Both the position numbers and the translations under genes were made by a program. A DNA stretch of 64,000 bases from Micromonospora sp. CB01531. Its GTDB lineage: Bacteria > Actinomycetota > Actinomycetes > Mycobacteriales > Micromonosporaceae. Numbering within the stretch: the stretch's first letter is position 1; each line of letters starts with the position of its first letter. Positions 54,366-61,920 of the stretch are shown here, in pieces. The notes below the pieces were generated by a model. That model made no database searches. It was not told the origin of the DNA and was given only the letters and a program-made list of their open reading frames with translations. The stretch covers positions 230,570 to 294,569 of the forward strand of contig NZ_LWLS01000083.1 in the NCBI RefSeq assembly GCF_001905095.1, given 5' to 3'.

Positions 54366-54711
54366 TCAGCGAGCGCTGCACCGATACCGGACTCGCGCTT
54401 CATTGAACTGTCTCGTCCCTTGCCATCCCCATCGGTGCGCTGTGTTCACCGGCTCCGTGGCCGAGGACGCGGCCGCACGGTTGCCGTCCGGAGATGTCGA
54501 TCATGGTCCATCCCCGCCGCGACTCTTACCGGTGGATGGCCTTTACGATCACCTGCGTCTCCACCCCGCTCTCGGCTGCCTCAGCGCGCCGACTCGCGTT
54601 TCGTCTGCCAGTCGGTGGCAGTCGGCTTCCTGACAGTGCGGCAACCGATCGGCCAGTGCAGCCGATAGCTTCGGCCCAGCAAACTACACCGGGTGACCTA
54701 TCAACCACCAA
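54366..54711. other. Intergenic gap before the PASTA gene
   Basis: Nothing gene-like. A frame starting at GTG 54693 (MTYQPPNDP-like) reads like the natural N-terminus of the next gene but is one base out of frame with it. Confidence 0.5.
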
Positions 54712-55257
54712 ATGATCCCCACGTCCTGGCAGGGGCAGCCGCAGCCACCACCCACACGGCAGTTCCCATATGGGCAACCCCCGGTGCCGCCCCGTCGGAA
54801 GCTCGGCACCGGCGCCATCATCGGCATCGCCGTCGGCGCCGTCGTGCTCGCTTGCTGCGGCATCACCGGTGTCGCCGCGATCGTCGGTGGTGACGGCCAG
54901 CCGGAGGCGAAGTCGTCCCCGACCGTGGCGGCGGTCGCTGAGCGTGTCTCCCCGTCGGCCGAGCCGACGGCGGTGCCCACAACGGCAGCGCCGGAGCCGG
55001 CAACTCCGGCGGTAACGACCGCACCGGCCGTGCCGGAGAAGCTGACAATGCCCAACCTGAAGGGCATGAACGCGGCCATCGTCGACGACAAGCTCCGCAA
55101 GCTGGGCTTCACGAACATTCAGTACGGCAGCCAGGACGAGAACGACACGCTGGTGCTGATGTTGCCGAACTGGACGGTGACCAAGCAGTCGGCGAAGCCG
55201 GGCGCGAAGCTGGCACCAGACGATTTGATCGTGGTGACTTGCACCAAGCAGGACTGA
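54712..55257 (+). CDS. PASTA-domain membrane protein
   Basis: 181 residues: Pro/Gln-rich cytoplasmic N-terminus, one membrane helix (GAIIGIAVGAVVLACCGITGV), a Thr/Pro linker, and a C-terminal PASTA domain (MPNLKGMNAAIVDDKLRKLGF ... LIVVTC). PASTA domains bind muropeptides or beta-lactam-like ligands outside the cell. The start may be disturbed: GTG 54693 in another frame gives the typical MTYQPPND leader, so a 1-base frameshift near 54715 is possible; otherwise ATG 54712 has no good ribosome site. A terminator follows. Confidence 0.75.
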   Translation: MIPTSWQGQPQPPPTRQFPYGQPPVPPRRKLGTGAIIGIAVGAVVLACCGITGVAAIVGGDGQPEAKSSPTVAAVAERVSPSAEPTAVPTTAAPEPATPAVTTAPAVPEKLTMPNLKGMNAAIVDDKLRKLGFTNIQYGSQDENDTLVLMLPNWTVTKQSAKPGAKLAPDDLIVVTCTKQD

Positions 55258-55265
55258 ACGGCGGC

Positions 55266-55303
55266 AAGCCCCGACGCGCCCCTGCTGCGGGTGGTCGGGG
55301 CTT
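55266..55303 (+). terminator. Terminator behind the PASTA gene
   Basis: AAGCCCCGAC pairs with GTCGGGGCTT (10 bp), 8 bases past the stop. Beyond it, up to 55593, I see no gene except a possible tail of a lost secreted protein (VSGPGYVGYGIPRTP in plus frame). Confidence 0.75.
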
Positions 55304-55593
55304 CTCGCCCTCTCAGATCATCGGAGCCGTAGCCGGAAGTCCCGCCACGCCTCACCACCCAACCGCGGGCTGACGCACCGGCCACGGCTTCGCGGTCAGC
55401 GGCCCCGGCTACGTGGGGTACGGCATCCCGCGCACCCCGATGCGGCGGGAGGCCACCTGAGCTGAGTAGGTGTCGACGGATATTGCGATCCAGGGGCGGC
55501 CGGTTGGCATGGCGACACGTTGAGAAAGTAACGCTGGAGAGGATCGGCACGCTGTGCCCTCTGGTGGGACCCAATCGGAGGGAATACGACAAC

Positions 55594-57906
55594 GTGAAAT
55601 TGACGGGGATCCGCTGGAGCCGCCGAACCGGCGGGATCGTGGCGGCGATTGCCGCGACCGCCGTGGCCGGTACCGCCGGGGTGGTTGTGGTGGGTTTGGG
55701 TGACGAGGGGGCCGAGTGGGCCGTGGCGGACGGGCCGGTGACCACCGCCCTGCACACCGTGGACTTCCCGGCTGCGGCCGGCCGTGAGGTCGCCATTCCG
55801 CGGCGGGACACCGATCGGTTTTCCCTGCTCGGGGTGACGTGGGCGAATCCGACGGTCGACTTCCAGGGCACCGTCGCGGTGCGGACCCGTGCGGTCGGCG
55901 GTGGCTGGTCGGACTGGCGGCAGTTGGAGCTGGACAGCCACGCGGGACCGGAGCCGGGTTCCGCCGGCCGGGCGCGTGGCGCCACCGACCCGCTCTGGGT
56001 CGGCCCGTCTGACGGTGTCGAGGTGCGCGCGACGGCGGCCGGCGGTCGTACGGTCGGGCGGCTCCCTGACGGGTTGCGGCTGGACCTGGTTGACCCGGGC
56101 CAGCCGAAGCGCCGCAAGGTCGGGGCTGCCGGCGACGGCCGGGTCCGGCCGCAGCGTCTCCAGCCGGTCGCCGAGGTGCAGGCGCTGGAGCCGGCCCCCA
56201 CCGACACCACCATCGGGCCCGCCCCCACCGACACCACCACCGGGCCCGCGCCGGCCGACGCCACGACCACCGCGCCCGCCGAGACGACCGCCCCGGCGCC
56301 CACGGAGACCACCGCTGCGGCGGAGACCACCGCGCCTCCGCCGGCCGCCACCACCGCGCCGGCGCCCACGACCAGCTCTCCCGCCGCGCCGCCCAGCGTC
56401 GCCCCGGCCAACCCGGTCCCCGTGCCGCAGGTCGTGACCCGCGCCGGGTGGAAGGCCGACGAGTCGATCGTCACCGACCCGCCCACGTACGGGACCACGG
56501 TGAAGGCGTTCTGGGTGCACCACACCGCCGGCAGCAACGACTACAGCTGTGCCGATTCGGCGGCCATCGTCCGGAGCATCGAGGTTTACCACGTCAAGAG
56601 CAACGGCTGGAACGACATCGGCTACAACTTCCTCGTCGACAAGTGCGGCGTGGTCTTCGAGGGCCGCAAGGGTGGCATCGACAAGCCGGTGACCGGCGCG
56701 CACACCTACGGCTTCAACACCGACACCGCCGCGATCGCGGTGCTCGGCACGTACATCACCACCGGGGTGCCCACGGTGGTGCAGGACGCCGTCGCGCACG
56801 TCGCCGCGTACAAGCTGGGCCAGTACGGCAACGACCCACTCGACAAGGTCACCCTGACCTCCGGCGTGGAGGGCAAGTACCACCTCGGCGAGCAGGTGGT
56901 CTTCAACCGGATCGGCGGGCACCGCGACGCAGTGGCCACCGAGTGGCCCGGTGACGCGCTCTACGGCCAGCTCGCCGTCGTACGCGGCAAGGCCGCCAGT
57001 GTTTCCGGCCTTACCCTGTCCGGGCTGACCGGCACCCGCAACGGGACCACCACCTACACGAAGACCTCGACCACCGCTACCTGGTCGGTCAGCACCCCGA
57101 GTGCCCTGGTCGACCGCTTCGAGGTGCTGGTGGACGGCGCGGTCGCCACCACCACCGCGGGCGCCGCCCGCTCGGCCGGTCTCACCCTGGCCCCCGGCAC
57201 CCACACCGTGCAGGTACGCGGCGTGCACCGGCTGGGCCGGACCGCGACGACCCCGGCGCAGACCGTGGTGGCGGACAACACCGCCCCGGCCTTCGCGCTG
57301 CCGCCCACCCTGTCCCTGCGTACCGGTGGGGTGAGCAGCACGGTCGTGCCGGTGTCGCTGAGCTGGCGCGCGACGGACAACACAGCGGTCCGGCAGGTCG
57401 CACTGACCGCACCGACCAGCGGCACCTTCGCCGCAAGCGGCGTCTGGGCCACCACCACCCGGCCGGGCACCACCACCACCACCTGGTCGATGCAGGCGGC
57501 GGACTGGTCCGGCAACACCGCCACCTCCTCGGCGTCCTGGACCCCGGTGTTCATCCCGGAGGCCAAGGCCACCCGCACCGGCACCTGGTCGACCTACACC
57601 AGCAGCAACTACCTGGGCGGCTCGGCGCTCACCGCCACCACGGCCAAGGCCTCGCTCAACTGGGCCTTCACCGGCCGCTCAGTCTCCTTCGTGGCAACGA
57701 AAACCACCACCTCCGGGCAGGTGGAGATCTGGGTCGACGGCGTCAAGAACACCACCCTGGACCTGAAATCCAGCACCACCGAGTACCGCCGGATCCTCTG
57801 GACGAAAAACTGGACCGGCACCGCCCGACACACCGTGAAGATCGTCGTGGTCGGCACCTCGGGCCGACCCCGCGTGATCACCGACGGCCTGGTCTACGTG
57901 CGCTGA
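55594..57906 (+). CDS. Secreted N-acetylmuramoyl-L-alanine amidase, PGRP type
   Basis: 770 residues. Membrane anchor or signal (GIVAAIAATAVAGTAGVVVVG), an N-terminal beta domain, a Thr/Pro/Ala-rich linker (about 205-275), the PGRP/amidase_2 domain (about 285-470: FWVHHTAGS with His309/310, GYNFLVDKCGVVFEGR, IGGHRDAVATEWPGD), then two Ig-like and one golvesin-like domain. It should cut the amide between muramic acid and stem peptide in the cell wall. GTG 55594 behind GGAGGG. Cargo of the element; may serve wall remodelling or act as an effector. Confidence 0.88.
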   Translation: MKLTGIRWSRRTGGIVAAIAATAVAGTAGVVVVGLGDEGAEWAVADGPVTTALHTVDFPAAAGREVAIPRRDTDRFSLLGVTWANPTVDFQGTVAVRTRAVGGGWSDWRQLELDSHAGPEPGSAGRARGATDPLWVGPSDGVEVRATAAGGRTVGRLPDGLRLDLVDPGQPKRRKVGAAGDGRVRPQRLQPVAEVQALEPAPTDTTIGPAPTDTTTGPAPADATTTAPAETTAPAPTETTAAAETTAPPPAATTAPAPTTSSPAAPPSVAPANPVPVPQVVTRAGWKADESIVTDPPTYGTTVKAFWVHHTAGSNDYSCADSAAIVRSIEVYHVKSNGWNDIGYNFLVDKCGVVFEGRKGGIDKPVTGAHTYGFNTDTAAIAVLGTYITTGVPTVVQDAVAHVAAYKLGQYGNDPLDKVTLTSGVEGKYHLGEQVVFNRIGGHRDAVATEWPGDALYGQLAVVRGKAASVSGLTLSGLTGTRNGTTTYTKTSTTATWSVSTPSALVDRFEVLVDGAVATTTAGAARSAGLTLAPGTHTVQVRGVHRLGRTATTPAQTVVADNTAPAFALPPTLSLRTGGVSSTVVPVSLSWRATDNTAVRQVALTAPTSGTFAASGVWATTTRPGTTTTTWSMQAADWSGNTATSSASWTPVFIPEAKATRTGTWSTYTSSNYLGGSALTATTAKASLNWAFTGRSVSFVATKTTTSGQVEIWVDGVKNTTLDLKSSTTEYRRILWTKNWTGTARHTVKIVVVGTSGRPRVITDGLVYVR

Positions 57907-57970
57907 CCCGACCGACACGACCGGCCCCCGGGAACGGCGGCGGATTCCAGGGGTCGTCGCAACATCGCCG

Positions 57971-58180
57971 TTAGTGGTTGGTGTCGAGAAGAGTAGCGAA
58001 GCGCTCGGCTGGGGCATCCCAGCCGGGCGTTTTGCGTGGGCGGCCGTTGAGTTCGGCGGCGACGGCCTGGAGGTTCGCGGGTGTGGACCGACAGGTTGGC
58101 GCCCTTGGGGAAGTACTGGCGCAGCAGTCCGTTGGGGTTCTCGTTCGAGCCGCGTTGCCAGGGCCATGCCCAGTCACGTG
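57971..58180 (-). pseudogene. IS30-family transposase, C-terminal remnant
   Basis: Minus strand: a NENPNGLLRQYFPKG-like segment in one frame and LQAVAAELNGRPRKTPGWDAPAERF up to a stop at 57971-57973 in another. A frameshift near 58080 and loss of the rest show a dead copy. It directly adjoins the end of the JAB-E1 gene. Confidence 0.82.
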
Positions 58181-58208
58181 CTGACCCGTCCTCGCGGTCT
58201 CAGCCTGA

Positions 58209-59570
58209 TCAGGTGTCACCCCGCCCGAGATGCCCCTCTCGGGAGCACCACGAGCAGCGCTCGTCACGGCGTGGCAACTGGGCTGAGCGTTCGCGCTGCC
58301 GCGGTAGGTGGATTGTGGAGGTGGTGTCCTCGGGGTCGTGGTGCATGCCGGTGGTGGCGAGCATGAAGTGGTTGATGGCCTCCATGGCGACGAGGCCATT
58401 GAGGGCGATGACGCTGGGTGCTGGGACGCCGGCGACGTAGCGGGCGGCAGCGCGCTCGTGGTCGGGGTGCATGTCGATCGCGAGTTCGGTCGGGTCGATG
58501 AGCTCGTTGCACCACATGCAGCCGTTTCCCGGAACGAAGAACCGGCTGACGGCGTGGATCTCGCCGACGTTGCCGTCGTCGTCGACCGGGATCTTGACGC
58601 CGATCTGAGTGGCGGGGATGAGGTACTGGTTCGTGGCAGCGTTGACCCAGAACCGGGCAGCGTGGCTGTCCGCAGCGAGAAAGATCCAGTCACAGGCGGT
58701 CAAGGCCTGCCGCGCCCGGCTGGTCTCGACCCGTTCCTCCATGGCTGTGAGACGGATCTGGGGGTTGGCCCGGCGGGCGTTACGGGTCGCGGGGACTGTC
58801 TTCGGTTTGCCGATGTCATCTCGCTCGGCGGCCAGCAGCCGGGGCAGGTTGGTCTCGTCGACGGTGTCGTCGTCGATCAGGAGAAGGCTGCCGACGCCGA
58901 GGCGGGCGAGGCCTTCGACGAGGATGCTGCCGACTCCGCCGAGGCCAACGACGGCGACCCGCATGCGGCCGAGGGACTCCTGGCCGAGCTGACCGAAGAG
59001 CCTCGCCTGCCGGTCATGCATGAGGTCGACCGTCCCCGCGCGGGCGGGTCGAGGCCGCAAGCGGATGAGGTTTCCGCCGGGGATGACGACTTCCGCCAGG
59101 TCGACGCGGGACCCGTCGGGCAACCACAGGTCACCCGCAGCGGCCTGGGGAGTGAAGACCAGTCCGCCGACGACCTGCCCGGTGATCTGCCGCAGCGCCG
59201 GGTAGCCTCGCTCGTGGCTGGCCAGGTCGACGGGGGAGAAGCCGACCGCGACATCGCCGAAGTGGTTGTGGACGGCGAGATAGGCGAGGCCTTCGTCCCG
59301 GGCCCGGACGGCGGCGTCGCGCACGAAGGACGGCGCGAGCGCCCGGTACCCCGTCTCGCCGGGAACGTAGTCGACCCCGTCCTTCGCGAGGATCAGCTCC
59401 CGGGCGAGGAGCCGAGGACCGCGAGGGCCGTCGGCGCGGCCGGCGAGGATGACCGCGCCGTGCTCCTCCTTGTCGCCTCTGAACAGGTGATCGGTCAAGG
59501 CGGCCCAGAATCGGGGCGGCAGGGTGAGGCTCCAGCCGTCGGTCGGCGGGTTCACTGGGTGACGAGCCAC
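58209..59570 (-). CDS. JAB (JAMM) protease fused to E1-like ThiF adenylyltransferase
   Basis: About 453 residues. N-terminal JAMM domain: Glu near residue 36 (EEHGAVIL) and HNHFGDVAVGFSPVD (His101, His103, Ser, Asp), the zinc set of deubiquitinase-like peptidases. C-terminal ThiF/E1 domain: VAVVGLGGVGSILVEGLARLG, LIDDDTVDETNLPR, and CxxC pairs (CMWC, CSWC) for zinc. One protein can thus trim and activate the ubiquitin-like partner. GTG 59570 (site GAGAAGG) overlaps the E2-like gene by 19 bases; last gene of a three-gene operon. A catalytic Cys for E1 transfer could not be assigned. Confidence 0.9.
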   Translation of the reverse strand: MARHPVNPPTDGWSLTLPPRFWAALTDHLFRGDKEEHGAVILAGRADGPRGPRLLARELILAKDGVDYVPGETGYRALAPSFVRDAAVRARDEGLAYLAVHNHFGDVAVGFSPVDLASHERGYPALRQITGQVVGGLVFTPQAAAGDLWLPDGSRVDLAEVVIPGGNLIRLRPRPARAGTVDLMHDRQARLFGQLGQESLGRMRVAVVGLGGVGSILVEGLARLGVGSLLLIDDDTVDETNLPRLLAAERDDIGKPKTVPATRNARRANPQIRLTAMEERVETSRARQALTACDWIFLAADSHAARFWVNAATNQYLIPATQIGVKIPVDDDGNVGEIHAVSRFFVPGNGCMWCNELIDPTELAIDMHPDHERAAARYVAGVPAPSVIALNGLVAMEAINHFMLATTGMHHDPEDTTSTIHLPRQRERSAQLPRRDERCSWCSREGHLGRGDT

Positions 59571-59938
59571 GTGATCACCTTCTCGGCCTTGAGTGCCGCG
59601 TTGTCGATCCCCGCGTGCCACCCGTTGGAGCGGCGGGACAACTGCATGGCCGGCCGGTTCTGCCAGTCGACCTGTTGGATGGCCTGCCCGTGAGGCTTTC
59701 CGTCGGTGCGGGTCAGCCTGCCGGTGTAGTGGGGGTAGACGTCCGCGCTCGGGTAGGCGGCGCTGATCTGGAAGCCCAGCCAGGTGGTCGACGGGGTGTA
59801 GCTGGGGCCGACCTCGATGTCGTTGACGATCACGAAGGCGCCGCCGGCGCCGTCCGGGGTGACCTCGACCGGCTTGCCGGCGAAGTGTTCCCGGACGGCG
59901 TCGACCGCGGTGGCGACCGCGGGAGTCAGCGTGGTCAC
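59552..59938 (-). CDS. E2-like (UBC-fold, Prok-E2 type) protein lacking cysteine
   Basis: 128 residues. The middle (FVIVNDIEVGPSYTPSTTWLGFQISAAYP-like, then YPHYTGRLTR and QLSRRSNGW) fits prokaryotic E2 families found with JAB and ThiF genes. There is no Cys in the whole protein, so no thioester can form; conserved His residues (YPHYTG, KPHGQ, GWHAG) remain. GTG 59938 overlaps the stop of the ubiquitin-like gene by 4 bases (GTGA). Either a non-catalytic adaptor or a non-thioester transferase; the assignment rests on context and strand pattern. Confidence 0.72.
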   Translation of the reverse strand: MTTLTPAVATAVDAVREHFAGKPVEVTPDGAGGAFVIVNDIEVGPSYTPSTTWLGFQISAAYPSADVYPHYTGRLTRTDGKPHGQAIQQVDWQNRPAMQLSRRSNGWHAGIDNAALKAEKVITWLVTQ

Positions 59939-60210
59939 GAGTTGTCGTCCGGCGCGACGGCGAGGAACTCCTGGTTCGGGTGGACCGCGATGGTGTCGTT
60001 GTCGCCGACGACCTCGTAGCGGTTGCCCCGCTTCAGCGACAGCTGGAAGTTCGGCTGGAGGTGGACGCCCTGCGCGATGGCGGCCTGCTTGATCTCCAGA
60101 CCGGTGACCCGGCGCTCGGGCAACTCGACCTGCTGGTTGTTGACCGAGACCGTGATGGTCCGGGGTGGGCGCTGGTTCTGGTTGACGCTCTCGGCGGCGC
60201 TGGCCGTCAT
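59935..60210 (-). CDS. Ubiquitin-like (multiubiquitin-type) beta-grasp protein
   Basis: 91 residues, single beta-grasp unit: RTITVSVNNQQVELPERRVTGLEIKQAA, NFQLSLKRGNRYEVVGDNDTI, VHPNQEFLAVAPDDNS. This matches the multiubiquitin-domain family of mobile-element ubiquitin-like systems. Unlike ubiquitin it does not end in Gly-Gly, so the JAB domain would have to trim it or another linkage is used. ATG 60210 behind GAGGAG. First gene of the operon, divergent from an XRE regulator across a palindrome-rich region. Confidence 0.8.
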   Translation of the reverse strand: MTASAAESVNQNQRPPRTITVSVNNQQVELPERRVTGLEIKQAAIAQGVHLQPNFQLSLKRGNRYEVVGDNDTIAVHPNQEFLAVAPDDNS

Positions 60211-60260
60211 ATTGATCTCCTCGGATCATTGCTGCCGTTGGAGGGCAGCGGGTACCGTAG

Positions 60261-60343
60261 GTGTCCTACGAGTAGGACACCGTTCGACTTGTCGAACGAG
60301 ATCAAGCTACCACGCGAGTGTTCGACATGTCGAACGGTGGTAG
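60261..60343. promoter_or_regulatory. Palindrome cluster: divergent promoter/operators of the ubiquitin-like operon and XRE gene
   Basis: Three inverted repeats in 83 bases: GTGTCCTAC-GA-GTAGGACAC (60261-60280), GTTCGACTTGTCGAAC (60282-60297) and GTTCGACATGTCGAAC (60320-60335, perfect). The last is nested in an outer pair CTACCAC/GTGGTAG (60307-60343). The two GTTCGAC sites are most likely operators of the adjacent XRE regulator, controlling both directions. Confidence 0.8.
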
Positions 60344-60383
60344 AAAGGTGGTTCGCGCAACCCTGCGAGGAGATGTCCCGCCC

Positions 60384-60761
60384 ATGGCCCAGACCAGGAT
60401 CAACGTGCCGGCGCTGTATGCCGCCCTCGACGCAGCGCGAAGAAGCAAGAACCTCTCCTGGCGGCAACTCGCCGCTGAGGTGGGGTGCAGTCCCTCGACG
60501 ATGACCCGCCTGGCCAACGGCTACCGGCCGGACGCCGACGCCTTCATGACCCTCACCCAGTGGCTCAGGATGCCAGCGGAAACCTTCTGGATCTCCGACA
60601 CAGAAGACAGCCAGGACGAGGAGCCCGAACTCCTCGCCGAGGTCGGCGTTCTCCTGCGGGCTCGCAAAGATCTCGGCGAGGAGGAGAAGCAGCACCTACA
60701 GAACGTGCTGGAGGCGGCCATGAAGCTGCACGCTACCCAGCGCGCGGCTCGGAACCGGTGA
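60384..60761 (+). CDS. XRE-family transcriptional regulator
   Basis: 125 residues; N-terminal HTH (LSWRQLAAEVGCSPSTMTRLANG) and an acidic helical C-terminus. ATG 60384 has GAGGAGATGTCCC upstream; an earlier ATG at 60318 would lie in the operators. It ends 3 bases before the ImmA/IrrE gene, forming the classic repressor plus protease pair in which the protease relieves repression (known for ImmR/ImmA). Likely represses the divergent ubiquitin-like operon. Confidence 0.9.
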   Translation: MAQTRINVPALYAALDAARRSKNLSWRQLAAEVGCSPSTMTRLANGYRPDADAFMTLTQWLRMPAETFWISDTEDSQDEEPELLAEVGVLLRARKDLGEEEKQHLQNVLEAAMKLHATQRAARNR

Positions 60762-60764
60762 CAC

Positions 60765-61370
60765 GTGGGCAAGAGGCTCTCCAAGGCCGAGATCCAGCGC
60801 CGAGCGATCGACATCCGCAAGACCGACCTTGGTCTCACCGAATACGTGCGGCTCTGCCCCTACGAACTCGCCCGTGAGCACGGCATCGCCGTGCACCCCT
60901 TAGGCGGCCTCTCGGAAATGGGGTGCCCTGAGGAATCAGTCGCCTTCTACGCCTCCGAGCGCCCGGACGTCTGGTCTGCCGCACTTGTGCCTGCAGGAAC
61001 GGGCCAGTTCATCGTGGAAAACACCTCACACCTGCCCCGCCGCCGCAGATTTAACGTCGCCCACGAGATGGCCCACGTACTTCTCGAACACGAGTTCGAC
61101 CGGGTCATGTTCAGTGCCGAGGGGCGCCGCGGTTGCGCCAACCCCAGCAGCAAGGACCAGGAGTGGGAAGCCGAAGAACTTGGAGCTGAACTGCTTCTAC
61201 CCCTGGTCGCCGCGTACAAGGCGGCCAGGGAACGCAGGACCGACGAGGAGGTCGCCGACCTCTTCGATGTCAGCCTTCTGGTTGCCCGATGGCGCATGAA
61301 CGGAACAGGGGCGCGGATCGTGGCCCAACGTGCAGCCGCAAAGCGGGCCAACTTCAGAAGAGGCAGATAG
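60765..61370 (+). CDS. ImmA/IrrE-family metallopeptidase
   Basis: 201 residues with the zinc motif HEMAH (His100-His104) in FNVAHEMAHVLLEHEF and a downstream Glu in WEAEELGAELLLP. ImmA-type peptidases inactivate a partner XRE repressor when DNA is damaged, and control excision of mobile elements. GTG 60765, 3 bases after the regulator gene. It is the last gene before the right att copy. Confidence 0.92.
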   Translation: MGKRLSKAEIQRRAIDIRKTDLGLTEYVRLCPYELAREHGIAVHPLGGLSEMGCPEESVAFYASERPDVWSAALVPAGTGQFIVENTSHLPRRRRFNVAHEMAHVLLEHEFDRVMFSAEGRRGCANPSSKDQEWEAEELGAELLLPLVAAYKAARERRTDEEVADLFDVSLLVARWRMNGTGARIVAQRAAAKRANFRRGR

Positions 61371-61600
61371 GCCCCGTACGCGCTGGCGGACGAACGCATG
61401 GAGGGCTATCCCGGGCTGGTGCGGCATGACGGGCGATCCATGGCTGCTCGGTGGCTGCTCGGACGCCGGGGAACTGGTACGGAGCCACCGGGACGCAGCC
61501 GGATTTCACGGCTATCGGAAGACCCGGTCATCGATCGATGATTGTAGATGCCGACCGCAGTCAGCCCCTGGACCAGCCAGAATTCGGCTGGACAGGGGCG
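61371..61600. other. Right end of the element, no gene
   Basis: Noncoding. Contains a tandem GTGGCTGCTCG-type repeat (61441-61461), repeated on the other side of the att copy (61712-61733), and an imperfect hairpin around CAGCCCCTGGACCAGCC/GGCTGGACAGGGGC just before the att core. Confidence 0.6.
61441..61461 (+). repeat. GTGGCTGCTCG-type tandem repeat, left of att copy
   Basis: TGGCTGCTCG directly followed by GTGGCTGCTCG. The same 21 bases recur at 61713-61733. Possible integrase arm sites. Confidence 0.6.
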
Positions 61601-61650
61601 CTACGGATCAGAAGGTTAGGGGTTCGAGTCCCTTCGGGCGCGCAAGATCA
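61601..61650 (+). repeat. attR, 50-bp direct repeat (right copy)
   Basis: Identical to 27495-27544; holds the 3' part of a tRNA-Arg(ACG) gene from the anticodon loop on. The 5' half of a tRNA is absent, so it is not a functional tRNA. Confidence 0.93.
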
Positions 61651-61711
61651 AAGGAGCCTGACCTGCGGGAACGCGGGTCGGGCTCTTTGCTTGTCCGTCC
61701 CTTGTGGACGT

Positions 61712-61733
61712 GTGGCTGCTCGGTGGCTGCTCG
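61712..61733 (+). repeat. GTGGCTGCTCG tandem repeat, right of att copy
   Basis: GTGGCTGCTCG twice in a row, about 62 bases past the att copy, the same relative position as the TGTCACGCCTG pair beyond attL. Preceded by CCTGACCTGCGGGAACGCGGG (from 61658), also a relative of the sequence beyond attL. Confidence 0.6.
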
Positions 61734-61920
61734 TCCGACGAGCATTACGTCGCGCCCGGTCCGGTCGGTTCCGGGGGTGTTCGGTCCGGTCCAGCGGTCG
61801 CTGGGCTTGATGATCATTGGATCTATCATCGGGTATCGATGTCGCAGACCTGTACCGTGCCATAACTCGTCGCACAGGCTGTGAGCTGGGAGTTCTCGGC
61901 TCGGGCTGAGGATCGCCGGT

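Larger units (their letters stand above)
27495..61650. mobile_element. 34-kb integrated element in tRNA-Arg(ACG)
   Basis: Bounded by a 50-bp identical direct repeat made of the tRNA 3' end plus eight bases. A tyrosine integrase lies 100 bases inside the left end, as usual for elements using tRNA 3' ends. Cargo: a second integrase, SARP regulator remnant, RHS toxin with immunity gene, insertion sequences, group II intron remnant, SUKH immunity gene, PASTA and amidase genes, and a ubiquitin-like operon with XRE and ImmA/IrrE genes at the right end. No Rep, FtsK/TraB or relaxase gene is seen, so it is a non-self-transmissible island or a decayed integrative element. Confidence 0.88.

Noticed and set aside
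61601..61650. Apparent second tRNA-Arg gene
   Set aside because: Only the 3' part from the anticodon loop exists; no acceptor 5' strand or D arm. It is the att repeat.
27495..61650. Actinomycete integrative and conjugative element (AICE)
   Set aside because: No Rep, Prim-Pol, FtsK-like translocase, Spd or excisionase gene was found, so I call it only an integrated island.
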